Below are positions 14,507-25,807 of a DNA stretch of 64,000 nucleotides, piece after piece. The stretch is taken from assembly GCA_032358165.1 (NCBI GenBank), contig JAALGY010000023.1, positions 1,674,001 to 1,738,000 on the forward strand, in the 5' to 3' direction. The stretch comes from Diplosphaera chodatii. Its lineage: Eukaryota; Chlorophyta; Trebouxiophyceae; Prasiolales; Stichococcaceae. Made by a program: the position numbers and the translations under genes. Below the pieces are notes generated by a model. It searched no databases and was not told the DNA's origin. It saw only the letters and a program-made list of their open reading frames with translations. Within the stretch, counting starts at the first letter, position 1, and each line of letters opens with the position of its first letter.

Positions 14507-15309
14507 TCACTGCTCCATGGCGGCTGGCACAGCGCCGGCGCTGCGCAGCTTCGGGCCATTGTCAGGCACACCCATGTTGCCCGCCTTTTCAGCATCCGCC
14601 TGACGGTGTGGGCGGTCCCCCTGCAGCTCCTTGATCCTGCAGATCACCAGTGGCACTCAAGATCGGGCTCATGTGATCCTGACTCTCCATCAGCCGTAAC
14701 CCAGACCACAAAGTTTGCTGTTGGCCGTGCTACCGCAGTGTTCGTGACAGGAGCTAACACTTTGGTTTCGGCTGACCTGCGCTTGTGATCCTTGCTCTTG
14801 CTATGGGCCGTCAGCGCATGGGGTGTCACGAAGTAGCGGCTGCAGGTGGCGCAGTAGTTTTTGCCAAATGCCGGGACGTCCTCGTCAAGGGCCGCCCTGC
14901 AGACACCAGCAGCTGGCACTGTTGGCTCCTCCGTGTCTCATGGCATTCAACGCGTATGCTATGCTGTGCTCACACCATGACATTGCCTGCTCAGCTTGGT
15001 GGGCGGGCGCACTTGTCTGTGGTGCCAATTGGGCCAGTGCTGTCGGTCTTGACTGGGTCGGCCTTGCGAACGTCCTCCCACACCTGCAGGAAAGCATAGA
15101 CGTGCAGGTATCAGGAGGCTTTGCGGTGGTCAGGTCGTTCGACGTATCGCATCAGTCGGCTGCACATGACCGCATGCCGCAGCTGGTCATGGTTGCACCT
15201 GGTCTATATGGCGCTCCAGAAACGTGGCGCGCAATCCAAGCTTGTGCGTCTTCCTGCTCTTGTGCGAGTGCGTACCACGTCGCCCAACACCTTTGGTTCC
15301 TGTATGCAT
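14507..15309 (-). CDS. BUD20: BUD20/ZNF593-type C2H2 zinc-finger protein
   Basis: Homologue of the pre-60S ribosomal subunit export factor Bud20 (human ZNF593). Four exons, 15309-15199, 15083-15013, 14896-14777 and 14636-14507, join in phase to 143 residues. The N-terminus is basic (GTKGVGRRGTHSHKSRKTHK), the usual nuclear and rRNA-contacting segment. One C2H2 finger follows: NYCATCSRYFVTPHALTAHS then KSKDHKRR (C-x2-C, H-x5-H). The C-terminal EAEKAAGMG-like segment reads RQADAEKAGNMG. Length is close to family members. The PPR-SMR start (14412) is only 94 bp downstream of this stop on the same strand, so the two genes are very tightly packed. Confidence 0.9.
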
Positions 15310-16087
15310 TCCACATGGCGGCAGGTGGAACACCCATGAGAATCTCGCCTTTGCACCACCGACAATGATATGCGCGTATGGCATGACACGTCCACACACC
15401 TTTGGCGTTCTTTGGCATCTCAACTAAGGTGCTCCCTGCTATACTTCACACCAAATGCGAATCCACACACCGCTAATGCACCCAGGATGGCTAACCGCAA
15501 ATCGCGCTGTGTTTGGCAGCAAATGGGTGTTTGCAATGAGTGCAACGTACTGAGTCTCCACACACAGCGCAGAATATCGCAGCCATTGATTTGGCGACTG
15601 CGACTTGGTTCCGAAGCCGCGCAATGACGACTCTGTGGCGACAGCAGCCACCTGACCTCTGCCTCCACCTTCCCCAGCTGCCTTGGACCATCGAACCCAA
15701 CAACATGACGATGCCACTCCTGCCATACACGGTGCAGAACGCCGTGTGTAGGGTCACATCGAGGGATGTGAGCCACTCACAGCTGTGCAATATGCCTGGC
15801 ATCGGAAATCGGTGGTTTGAACGGCGGTCACCCACTCACGGACCGTCAGGAGCGAGAATGGTGACCGACTGGCACCAGCCCCTCTAGAGTCCAGTGCCTC
15901 ATGGACAGCAGCAAGCGTGCATCGTGCCAGCACAGCGGTCGCAGGCTGCTCTGGTCCTGTTTCAGGTGTGCATTGCACGAAACATAGCATGCACAACCAT
16001 GCACCTTGCGGCAGCTCGTTTCACCCACTTCCCACGTTGACTTATCAGCTAACACCGCATGGTGGCCGCTTTAATGCACGCAGATGC
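15310..16087. other. Upstream region between BUD20 and a small plus-strand gene
   Basis: About 780 bp between two divergent starts. Open stretches exist on both strands (for example 15627-15887 plus, 15491-15835 minus), but I found no family signature and no phase-consistent link to either neighbour. It may include untranslated exons. Confidence 0.3.
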
Positions 16088-16612
16088 ATGCCTCGACGCG
16101 ATGATGAGTCAATGTCTGCCTTGCCACCGCCTCCAGTTGGTCTTATTGTCCGGCCAGCACAGGTTGCCCTTTGGCCGGCTGGTCTGCTGTATGGTGGTGC
16201 ACCTGTCCCCACTTTGCTGCAGTCAATCAGGTGGCAATGCTTAAACGGTCTAGTTCTTGCTAAGTTGGAAGCGCATCGTTTGCTTGCAGCTTGAGGAGGC
16301 GGAACGCATTGTCAGGCAGCTGCAGCAGGCTATGAAGGCTGGTGGCGGCAGCGCCTATGTATCCTTCCTGCCTGAGGTCCAGGGTAGCAGTGACAAAGCG
16401 CCACCAGTGGCCAAGGTCAGGAACCTGATGGATGATATGAGTGCGCCAATGACACAGACAGGTGCGGATGCTGATGTCAGCCAGTGCAATTGTACACTGC
16501 AGTGGAGGCAGACGCCACAAAGTCAATCACGACAGCCTCCATCCTTGTTGCAGATGCCGTTGATGTGGGCAATCTCAACCAGCAGCTACAGACGATCTCA
16601 GAGGAGAAGTGA
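16088..16612 (+). CDS. Small unrecognised protein, 110 residues, 3 exons
   Basis: Not recognised. Exons 16088-16162, 16290-16415 and 16481-16612 all join in phase 0 with GT-AG borders to 110 residues. The start MPRRDDESMSALPPPP leads into GLIVRPAQ. A helical segment (LEEAERIVRQLQQAMKAGGG) and an acidic linker follow. The C-terminal part runs from PVQLYTAVEADATKSITTAS to DAVDVGNLNQQLQTISEEK before TGA. The two amphipathic helices suggest a small subunit of a larger complex, but that is inference. An earlier start cannot be excluded. It is convergent with the R3HCC1L-like gene. Confidence 0.5.
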
Positions 16613-17069
16613 GGTGTGCACAATCAGTAGATGCCAGCTGCCAGTGCGTATAAGACGTGTCCGCTGTACAGCAGCCAGGATGGCGGGCACCGGGGCGGTG
16701 CGGGAGCTGGCACTCAGCCTCACGCCCCGCATCACATACATGCAGCGCAATGAGGAAGCGCCGCCAGAGCTGCCGAACAGCACAGCAGTGCGGCACAGTC
16801 GGCTCCTGAGTGTGTAGTGCAGCATTGCAAAGAGCTGTCCAGACCTCACAGCAACTCCCTTGTAAGACTGATGCCACACAGCTGCAGTTTGTTTGCTATC
16901 CTTCAAGCAGATGTCAGGTGTTAGTCGCAGGCCGTGAAGTCTACAGACTCAGCATACAGTTTGCAATTATCGGAAGAACGAAACCACAACTGTAACGTCA
17001 GTAACAACTACAAAGGTATTGAAGGGTCACGCTTCATTTCCTCATCCACGCTCATGAGGGCTGCATGTG
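16613..17069. other. Convergent intergenic region
   Basis: About 460 bp between two stop codons facing each other. An open frame continues on the plus strand to 16817 in a different phase from the gene above, without any recognisable match. I treat the stretch as 3' untranslated and spacer DNA. Confidence 0.35.
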
Positions 17070-18243
17070 TCACTCTGCATCCCAAGCTGCTCCCAGCTGC
17101 TCCTGCCGTAGCCGCCGCTGCTGTGCCTTCTGCTGCTGTTGCTCTGCCAACGCAGACTCGTGCGCCTTGTTGCGCACGCCCCGCATGCCCAGCGCGCTGC
17201 CAATGAGGCGGCTGGCAACGGCCGTGTTCGTCTTTGGCCGTGGCGCTGGCGGTGCCAGCTGCTTTGCCGGCATGCACCGAGCTGCCAGCGATGCCTGTGG
17301 GCAGAGTGAGGTACATTTGATGATGACATTCCATTGCGTGCTAAGCTGATGTGGCAGCATAGGAGCCCACACACCTTGTCGAATGAGCGCTTCTGGTACT
17401 TGCATGGCTGTTGCAGCGCATGCTGCGCCGACGCCGGATCGAACAGCAGCGCAAGCGCATGCTCCTCATCCACCCACCTGAGACGCCGAGTTGCAACATC
17501 ACAAGACTAGAAGGATATGTGTCACCATGCATTCACTGATCTGACTCTGTGCATGGCAGCCGATGCAGCTACGAACCTTACAACTGCTGGCAATCTTCCC
17601 TGGTCATGCTTCTGCAGCCATGCCTCCAGGTCTGTAGAAGTGCATGTTGTGCTCAGGCTGTAGAACTCCAGTATGTGGCCGCCCTCAAATGCAATCTGCA
17701 CAAGCATAGGCAGCGGTCAGCCTTCTGAGGTTTGAACTTGTGGTGCAGCACTCCGCATTTGATGGAGTCATGACCTCTCGAAGGGGCGTCGGCTGCTGTG
17801 TGTCTGCTGCATGTTCCTCTGCTGCCTCCTCCGGCTCATTTGACTGCGCTCTAACACATGCCGCGGGTGCAGAGCTGGTCGGCACTGATGGCGATTTCGC
17901 CTTGGCGGGCCTTAGCTGGGGAACTGTCCCTGGTGCATCCCAATCTGCACGAGACATGTCAGACATCAAGCTCCTTGCGGACAAGCAGCATGCTCATGCC
18001 ACTGGTCACAACGTCAGAGCAGCGCACCATCTACAGCGTCCCAATCGTCTACTTCATCGCCATTCTGGCCCTGTACGATAGTATGCAGCACGGTGTCAGC
18101 TGATACGACCCAACATGACCGCTGCTATATACTGACGCTGCAAACGGAACGCCACGCAATGATTTAAGATCTTTCACCTGCAGGCTGAGGGCCTCCAGGC
18201 GCTCGACAAAGTCCTCATCTGCCTGCTGCTTACCGTCTGCCAT
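17070..18243 (-). CDS. R3HCC1L-like protein (coiled-coil/RRM-like domain)
   Basis: Homologue of the R3HCC1/R3HCC1L family. Six exons, 18243-18178, 18070-18028, 17944-17775, 17695-17577, 17477-17375 and 17294-17070, join in phase to 241 residues. The N-terminus (MADGKQQADEDFVERLEALS) is followed by a repeated DDWDAVDDWDA acidic motif and a Pro/Ser/Glu-rich linker. The conserved C-terminal half is an RRM-like fold: GGHILEFYSLSTTCTSTDLE, RWVDEEHALALLFDPASAQH. The family tail is TAVASRLIGSALGMRGVR. It ends in a Gln-rich basic helix (AEQQQQKAQQRRLRQEQ). Vertebrate relatives have been linked to exon-junction complexes; in plants the function is not established. The R3H motif itself is not visible here. 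Confidence 0.78.
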
Positions 18244-18968
18244 CAGTTCATCGATCCTGTGGCTGTGTGATGCTGCTCCGTTGCGTCAGACATGCATGTC
18301 CCCTGCGCAATGCTGCATGCAATTGCGTGCTTCCAGCCAGTACTTCTGCTGACCATAGTCTTCCAGTTCAAGCATGTACCAACTGCGACGGCATAGCGCG
18401 CTGCACGTTGCAAAACTGTCTCTTTGAGGCACAGGACCCCATTGCCCCCTCTCAAAGACTGCCAATCAATTTGGCAACTACTGTTGAACTACATCTGCAC
18501 CGTTTGAGCACGTGAGGATCACGGATCGGCAAAATAGTTCTCAGCACATCGCCACCAAGTTCACGCCAGGCAAAGTGAGGAATGTAGCCGCACAACAAAC
18601 CTTGCTGCCTGGCGGCGCCGCTGCATGCATTTGCTGTCCGGCACGACCTGGTCAGGGTGTTGTTGGTTCAGAGCTGACAATTTGTACATTATGCCCGAGG
18701 GACATGCACACCTCCTCGGAATGCAACTGCAAGTTTTAAGTATGTTTAACTCTCATATCGTTCCATCACCGCTTGGCAAGGTTGCTGCTGCTCCTCATCA
18801 TCATGTGCAGACGACTGACATGAGGCATGCCGCCATACCCTGCACTTATAACCTGAAGCCGGCGCTGTTGTAATTCAGATGTGCTGAACCCAAACCGACC
18901 AGTGTGACACACTGCACACTTATTGATTCTGACAATGCTGCCAACGACTCACGGACCAAGCCATCAGT
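18244..18968. other. Spacer between TGD2 3' end and R3HCC1L-like gene start
   Basis: About 725 bp between two minus-strand genes. No supported exon or RNA gene is seen. It must contain the promoter of the R3HCC1L-like gene and the TGD2 3' end. Confidence 0.35.
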
Positions 18969-21289
18969 CTAGTCCACAGTCAACCGACTGAGAGCCTCTA
19001 TCAGCTGCTTCAGGTTGGCCTTGACCCGCGAGTCTGCCGTCAACCCACCCACATCCCCAGAGATCGCCTCGACATGCTCCAGCGTCTTTGTGAGCGTCTT
19101 CACGCTGCCTCGCAGGGCCTCGACATTGTCCTCTGTCAGCACCTGCATCGCACAGTCAGCGACGACCTCAGGCGTCATGCTTGTGCCTAGCACAGATTTG
19201 CTGCATCGGAAACGTCTGATCCGCATCTCACCTCGCCCTGGAGGCGGGTGATGTCGGCGGCGGCCTGTGCTGCGGAGCGTGTGAGCGCCTCGATGTTCCC
19301 CACAAGGTCACCCTGCCGCAGCTCCCCCAGCAGTGGCGTCACCTGACCAGGTGCAAAGCAAACTCACTACACAGCAACCTCAACTGCATGCAAGCGAGAC
19401 ATGCACACGATGCTGGTGAGCCTGCAGCAGCTCAGCCATGATGTGTCACGTACAAGTGGCCTGAGCGACTTCGATGGCAGAGCCGACCATGCAGCTGGAC
19501 ACAAGGGTGCAGCAGGATGCACCTGGTCTGCCAGCTCAATGGCGCGCAGCAGCAGCGGGCGTGCATCCTCCACCACCTGTGTAACTACATCCACTGCCTC
19601 CAGCACCTGCGCCAAACACCAGCATCACTATGTTACGATCACACTCCAAGTAGGAGTACCATGCCAAGATCCCGATCTGTCTGAGCACAGCAGCCCCTTG
19701 CTCCGTCTTATGTACGCTCCCAACTCAGCAAGCAAGGCTCATCATGAGGTGCAGTTCATGTGCTGCTGACTCCATCAACATTGTCCCTGCGTCACTGTCT
19801 ACCTTGTCAATGCCAGCAGCATCCATCTGCCGCGCAATCTTGGTGCACACGTACACCAGGTCGTCCATCGCAACGCCGGGCTGCCCCTTGATGCGGCCGC
19901 CATTGCACACAATGTTGCCCTCCTCCTCGCAGTTGTCATCAGTCGGCAGCGCCTGTGATGTGTCATACGGTTGTAGCGGCAATGTGCCTCGAGGGAGCTG
20001 TGCCATTGAGATCCAGGGTAATTGACACACTTCTGATGCGTGCACTTGTGATTGTCAGCACGACTGCTTCTCGGCAGAGCATAGCATGATGCCACACAGC
20101 AGGAGCCTGACCTTCCAGTCGGGGATGGGCGTCTGCGGCGTGATGTCGATCAGCGGCTCAGCAATGAGGCCCGACTGGTTGGCCTCGATCAGCGCGTTGC
20201 GTGGGATGACGGTGGTCGGCTCTGTGACCTCGACCAGCACGTCCACCCGCTCCAGGGAGGGCTCCACCCGCATGGTGCTGCCCACCCGCACGCCCCGAAT
20301 CTGCAAGCGAACAGCAAAATGTTTCGTTTCCTCCTTGCTTGCTTGCGTCTTGAAGTGACGATGTAATGCAGGGCTGAGTGCCTGAACAGCAACAGGTGTT
20401 TGGTGCACGCACCCGCAGAGGCGTGCCCACGGTGATGCCGCACGCCGACGGGAACTCCAGGATGCACTGCAGTGACAACAAGTGTACCGTCCCGAATATG
20501 CAGCACGACATTGCATCCTTGCACAGCAAGCAGCGTCAAAGCGCAGGCTTTGGAGGCAGCCACACCGACACTCACATTGTAGCCCCTGCCCCGGCTGAAC
20601 AGGCTGCCGCCCCTCGCCCAGCTGATCAGCATCAGCGAAACGCCTGCAGTGCACAATGAGCAGTGGGCACACCACATCATCAGACTCATCCGTCAGGAGC
20701 AGCTCGTGCTGTGTTGAGCGCAACAAGAGGTCACTTGGTGGGTGGACGTCTCATGAGGCGCACCAATGCCTGTGAAGACAAACAGCCCCACGCCGCCCTC
20801 GACGAAGCTGCGCTGACCGAAGCCAAAGTCCCGTATCGACTTCTGTACCTTCTGCAAGAAGCCGCGATCCTGCTGACCATCTGGCGGCACCGCAGCTGTG
20901 CTGGCATGGACAACGAGTGCGGTGCGCGCACCCCGCTGCAGCCTGCAAGCTGGCACAGCGCTGTATTTGCAGGTTGGATATGTTCTCCACAGGTAAGCGA
21001 CAAGCCATCAGGTGCATGACGCCGTGGCAAACGGTGCGTGACGGAGCTCATCATGACACTGCTGTCTGCATGCGTCCCACCTGTGCGGGGTGAACGCCTG
21101 CAGGCTGCACCCTGATCGCAGCAAGGCTGAGGGAGCTAGCCGCGGCAGTGGTAGCGCTCGTGACTGTTGCAAGTGCGAGGACTGAGCATGCGGGCTGACA
21201 ACTCGCTGCTGACTGCGGGAGGTCTGTGGAAAGCGCAAGCTGCAGGTGAGGTGTTGCTGCTGCCCAGGCGCCATCAGTCGTAGCGCCAT
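18969..21289 (-). CDS. TGD2: TGD2-like MCE/MlaD protein of the chloroplast lipid importer
   Basis: Substrate-binding subunit of the TGD1-TGD2-TGD3 ABC complex, which carries phosphatidic acid-derived lipid across the plastid inner envelope. The start MALRLMAPGQQQHLTCSLRF (ATG 21289) heads a Ser/Arg/Gln-rich transit peptide. Later exons give a single membrane span (FVEGGVGLFVFTGI, VSLMLISWARGG). The MCE domain follows: FPSACGITVGTPLRVR, IRGVRVGSTMRVEPSLERVD, TTVIPRNALIEANQSGLIAE, PLIDITPQTPIPDWK. Helical C-terminal exons follow, including 19142-18969 (EDNVEALRGSVKTLTKTLEH) ending at TAG. The match to plant TGD2 along the MCE domain is very strong. Some internal exon borders are approximate. 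It is divergent from the WDR4 gene. Confidence 0.9.
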
Positions 21290-21733
21290 GCTCCCGTGCC
21301 TCAACGCATCAGCACATCATGCGGCATAGCCACGTTGTGTGTGCAACAGTTCGTTGGACCAGGCCTTTATATCCGACTGATCAGCACCAGCCTGAGAAAC
21401 GTGACAACGACAACCTTGATACTGCCTCACAGCAGGTTGATGAACACTATGATTGGGCCGAAAGTGATGCAGTTGCAAGCATAGATCTGCACCATCGCTG
21501 TGCGCCTGCGCACGTGCGTTCAGGTTTGGTTGCTGGGCTACAGGGCTGGTTTCACGAGTGCATGGGATGCCGAAGCAAGCACGGCGCACACACTGCGCCA
21601 GCAACATGACATTGGCTCACTGTTGAGAGGAGCACAACCACCATCTAGCGCATTTGGCAACTTGCCTACTGCGCTTGCAGATCCTTTGTTCAGGTGGACC
21701 GCTTACCGCGGAGTGACACAGCAGACTGTGCGC
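21290..21733. promoter_or_regulatory. Divergent upstream region of TGD2 and WDR4
   Basis: A 444-bp segment separates the ATGs of TGD2 (21289, minus) and the WDR4 homologue (21734, plus). The frame in front of the WDR4 ATG is open back to about 21500, so an earlier start or an upstream coding exon is possible. No clear promoter motif was recognised. Confidence 0.35.
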
Positions 21734-24516
21734 ATGGGGCGCAAGAGGAAGCGGCACCACGAGAACAAAGCTGCTGCAGCAGCACTGAGACAAGCCGGAG
21801 GCGATAATGCCCCACCACCGGCCCAGGCATACAACAGCACGCCCGCAGATGCGCCATGTCGGCTGCTGGCGCTGCACTCGGGCGGCAGCCTTGCTATGGC
21901 CTTTGGGAAGCGGCTGCACGTCGTCGCCAGCGGGTGAGATACTCCCTCTGACCTGGAGAAGCGAAATTAGGTGGTGCTGTCAACCACCAAGCATCTGTGT
22001 GCACAGCAGTTGCGGCCGCCTGTGGGCGGATCTGCTCGATTATGATTGCTCCCTGACACGGTAAACCGTGCATGAACCACACATGTATCTATCAGTCATG
22101 CTTTGAACCTCTGCATGGGCACAGAGCTGCGGCAACGTCAAGCTTGGCGGCAAATGGGGAGCATGCAGCCACCATACGTGCCCTGGCGTTCGACTTAAAC
22201 GGTGCATGGCTGCTATCTGCGGACGACAGCAAGACCGTGCACCTTTGGCGCACTGCGGACTGGACGATCGCTCACACCTTGTGAGTCTGATCAGGTTTCG
22301 TCATTAATGGGACGGTAGACAGGGACCTTCCATGCTGCCTTGCGCAAGTGTACATGTGCGCATCAGGCTGCAATGCTGTCTCGCAGCACGACAGGCAAGA
22401 AGCCGACATGCGGCGCATTCAGCCCAGACGGAGCGTATGCGTTTGCTGCTGACAAGTTTGGCGATGTCACGGTGGCCAGCACAGCGACTGGAGCTTCAGC
22501 GCTGCTGTTAGGCCACTACTGCAGCACTATCAGCTCTATGGCTGTGTCTCCCGATGGTGTGGCTGTGTGATGGTGCATGATCCGTCGTGCCCTTGCACTG
22601 CACGGTGAACATCCGACACCTTGCATCAACAATATGTTCGCTGCCTACAGGCCGCTACTTGGCTACAGCAGACCGTGATAACAAGGTCCGTGTCAGCCTT
22701 TCACCAGCAGAGCCTCTGAAGGTGGGGTACCTCCTTGCAAACAGTGATGCTGACTTTTTCGGCCGACAGTGTGCTGCAGCAGCATCGAGCATCGAATAGC
22801 AACGGACACTTGGTGTGAGCACTTGAGCAATGATATTTTGTGTGGGTTCAGGGCGCTCCCGACATTCAGGCTTACTGCTTGGGGCACATAGCCTTCGTGA
22901 CAGCTGTTGCATTCGTGCGAGGGGACAGTGGTGCCACTGCCATTGTCAGCGCTTCTGGCGATGGCTCAGTCAGGTGAGATCTGCATCCAGGGTCGATTGC
23001 ATCCTTGCAAGATCAGCCCCAAGGATGTATAATGTCGGGCCATCCAGAACGCCATGCATATCCAGTGCCCTTCGTGCAGGCTTTGGAATCATTTGACGGG
23101 TGAACAGTTGGCAGCACTGCAGCTGACCCACCCACCAGAAAACAGCACAGCAGCCGCTGTAGGCACAAGTGCAGCAGAGGCACCAGCGGACCATTGTGGT
23201 GTATCCGCACCAGCTGAAGGAAGCAGTCGCCAGCCGCCAGATGCCAGCGCGTCAGGCGCTGATGTGGCCTCAGGTGCAGCCGACGAACATGATACGGCAG
23301 CAGCCCTGGCCAGCAGCGATCAGCAAACAGAGCAGGCAGGTGACGTGGATTTGGATGCAGACGAGGTGGAACTCGAGGGTTCCACCTGTCAGCAGCCGCT
23401 ATGCCCTGCTATCACCACTCTCGCCGCATGCACCAGCAGGTGACGCCCAACCGTCTGCATGCTGCCATGTTTGTGCATGATAGGGTTCATGGTCAGGTTG
23501 TTTGATATGTCGTGGTTGCCAAGGATGCCGTGGCACGTGCAGATGTATATTCAGCCTTGCCACTGACCGGCATGTTCACAAGTTAACGGACGTCTCTGGT
23601 GCAGTGGCATGATAGCAGCTGCAATCGAGGGCCAGGACGCAGTGGAGCTGCTGTCTGCCAGCGTGCGCATCGGGCGCAACTGTGGCCGCACGAAGGGCGA
23701 CCTGTTGAAGCTGGGCGCCTTTGCTCATCCACAGGCAAACACCCGCTGCCTCACTGTCGGCAACACCCAGACCATGCATACTGCGCACAGCTGAGCGCGT
23801 GTATCCTGCAGACCGCACCTGTTGCGTTTGATAGGCTGCGGCTGGGTGCCAAACAGCTCTGTTTGCTTGCAGGTGCAGCTACCAACGAGCCTGGGCTTTG
23901 ACGGCGGCGGCCGGCTGTGGACTGCAGGGGGGCCGCTGGTGGGCGACGCCGCCGGCCGCCTGTGCCTTGGCGTCATGCAGCCCACCCCTGCAGCAGATAG
24001 CCGCCAGGTGCTTGATGATGATGCAGCGCACCATCGATCCATGGCTGCACATGGCAGGGAGACATCTCCTGCCTGAGCTTATGGTCATTGCTGCAGCGTC
24101 AAAGCACAAGAACATCAGTAGTCCTTCTGAAACTGCGTCCGCAGGATTTTGTGGACGTGACTGAAGCACACACGACAGGGGCAGTGGCAGTGGCAGTGGA
24201 GGCATGCGTGTTGAGTGACGCCGAGCTGCTGTTGCCTGAGCAGCTGGCGGCGACACAGGGGCAGCTTGGCGGACATCTGAAGAAGAAGGTTTGCCGTCGC
24301 TCCTTGTGATAGCATAACAGGTAGCCCAATGCGCCTCTGTGGGGCTTGCTGGCCTGCTGCAGTGTATTACGTGCACCATTGACGGTGCAGCTCGCTGTCT
24401 CACAGGTGTACCGGCGGGAGGAGATAGAAAGTCGGAAGCAAAACCGCAATGATGTACAGCTGAAGACAGCTGCGGCTGCAGGGCAGGCTGCGCGGGCGGA
24501 CCAGCTTGTCGGATAG
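21734..24516 (+). CDS. WDR4: WDR4/TRM82, non-catalytic subunit of tRNA m7G46 methyltransferase
   Basis: WD40 protein that stabilises the METTL1/TRM8 catalytic subunit making m7G46 in tRNA. The proposed start MGRKRKRHHENKAAAAALRQ carries a basic nuclear signal. Repeat blades are seen in order: RLLALHSGGSLAMAFGKRLH; GEHAATIRALAFDLNGAWLL then SADDSKTVHLWRTADW; KKPTCGAFSPDGAYAFAADK then FGDVTVA; GHYCSTISSMAVSPDG; GRYLATADRDNKVRVS; YCLGHIAFVTAVAF; LWNHLTGEQLAALQLT. The ADKFGDV and ADRDNKVRV signatures are typical of this family. A Glu/Ala-rich low-complexity insert lies near 23.15-23.4 kb. The last exon ends REEIESRKQNRNDVQ...LVG, TAG at 24514-24516. Exon borders in the insert region are uncertain. 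Confidence 0.82.
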
Positions 24517-24845
24517 ATTGGCCACTACCGTAACATGTGTCACCATCAGACCTTCTACTGTTCATGGCACTGCAGGTGCCCTGTGGACTTGACGGTATGG
24601 TGAAGTGCGATACGCTTGCTGATCCCAATTGCTTCTGACCTCAGCGGTCCATGTCGTTCAGGGAAAGGTCACACCAACACACCAGTTGCCATCCAATCGA
24701 AGCATGCAAGCACAACCTGGGTCAGCCCTTCGGAGCCTCATGATCAGCAGTGTACAAATGAGTCAGGCTCACGCATCCCCGCCCAACCAACCACCAACTA
24801 GCACCCCATGCAGTCTAGATGGCTGTCCCCTTCGCTAGCTTTCCC
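24517..24845. other. Convergent spacer between WDR4 and UBE2C
   Basis: About 330 bp between two facing stop codons. Nothing recognisable beyond presumed 3' untranslated sequence. Confidence 0.4.
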
Positions 24846-25807
24846 TCAGAACGCCGGCTTGTTCTTGAGGTGCAGTACCTGAGCGCAGGGCAGGAAGTCA
24901 GCAGCATTCAGCATAGCTATTCACAGCTATACCAGCAGAGCCAAGCGGGGGACGACCTCATGGGCAGCTGCGCACCCTATGATACTCTGTCTGATCATCC
25001 CATAGCTTGGCTGCATAGGTGTTCAGCGGGCTGGCGTTGTTGGGTTCCCCCAGCAGGCTCTGCAGAGAATCTAGGACCCGTCTGTATTGATACCCATGCA
25101 GATACGGCTGAAACTTTGCCTGTGCGCCATACGTTCTGCACAAGCAACAGAGCAGGCTGCACCTGGATGGATAGGAGGATGGTGCGAACGCTGTACGCTG
25201 CGGACCAGTGCTCCTTCAGGATGTCCAGGCATATGTTGCCGGCATTATCCACATTGGGATGGAAGCATGGTGTGTCGAAGCACACGAGGGGCGCCTCGAA
25301 AGGGTAGTTCTGCAGTCAGCAGACCACGCCTGTGGGAGATGTGCTCAACATCCATTCTATTTAGGACGTGAAGGCCATGCACACTGCTGGTAGCTGATTT
25401 TGCACAGATCTTTGCACGTCCCAACTCACCGCTGGAAACTTGAGGGACATTTTGTAGCTGAGGCCGTCATACACTGTGCCTGCTGGCCCGCGGATGGTAG
25501 CCACCCACGAGAACAGTGAGTCGCCGTCTGGGAACGCAGAGACTCCTGCGCAGGGCTTCAGAAGCAACTGTGGCGCATGTTGCACCTGGTTTGGCACACA
25601 CTGCAAGGCACTTGGACCTTATGCCTGATGGTCCGCACACTCACCAGCAGTACTGGCCCCACCTGCATCTCCGCTGGTCATCATGGCCATGAGCTCGCTC
25701 TGCAACCGCTTGGTGACGGCGTGGCTGTCACCCGCAGGCGCTGTCACTGGGCTGCCGGACTTGGTCGGTGCTGGCATGCCAGCCACGGTGTGCACGGTGT
25801 TGCTCAT
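24846..25807 (-). CDS. UBE2C: Ubiquitin-conjugating enzyme E2 C type (UBE2C/UBC19-20)
   Basis: E2 enzyme that works with the anaphase-promoting complex to ubiquitinate cyclins. Exons 25807-25663, 25545-25430, 25309-25163, 25059-24976 and 24878-24846 join in phase to 174 residues. The flexible N-terminal extension ([20 protein letters not shown]) and the helix [13 protein letters not shown] are followed by the UBC fold: [40 protein letters not shown]. The catalytic Cys lies in [15 protein letters not shown], within the HPN-to-Cys spacing of E2s. Next come [20 protein letters not shown] and LNTYAAKLW. The PNNxSPLN stretch and the N-terminal extension identify the UBE2C group. The last exon encodes [10 protein letters not shown], similar in length to plant UBC19/20 tails. 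Confidence 0.93.

Noticed and set aside
16613..16817. Possible continuation of the small plus-strand gene (AVRELALSLTPRITYMQRNE)
   Set aside because: It is in a different phase from the gene that ends at 16612; the three phase-0 exons give a cleaner product.
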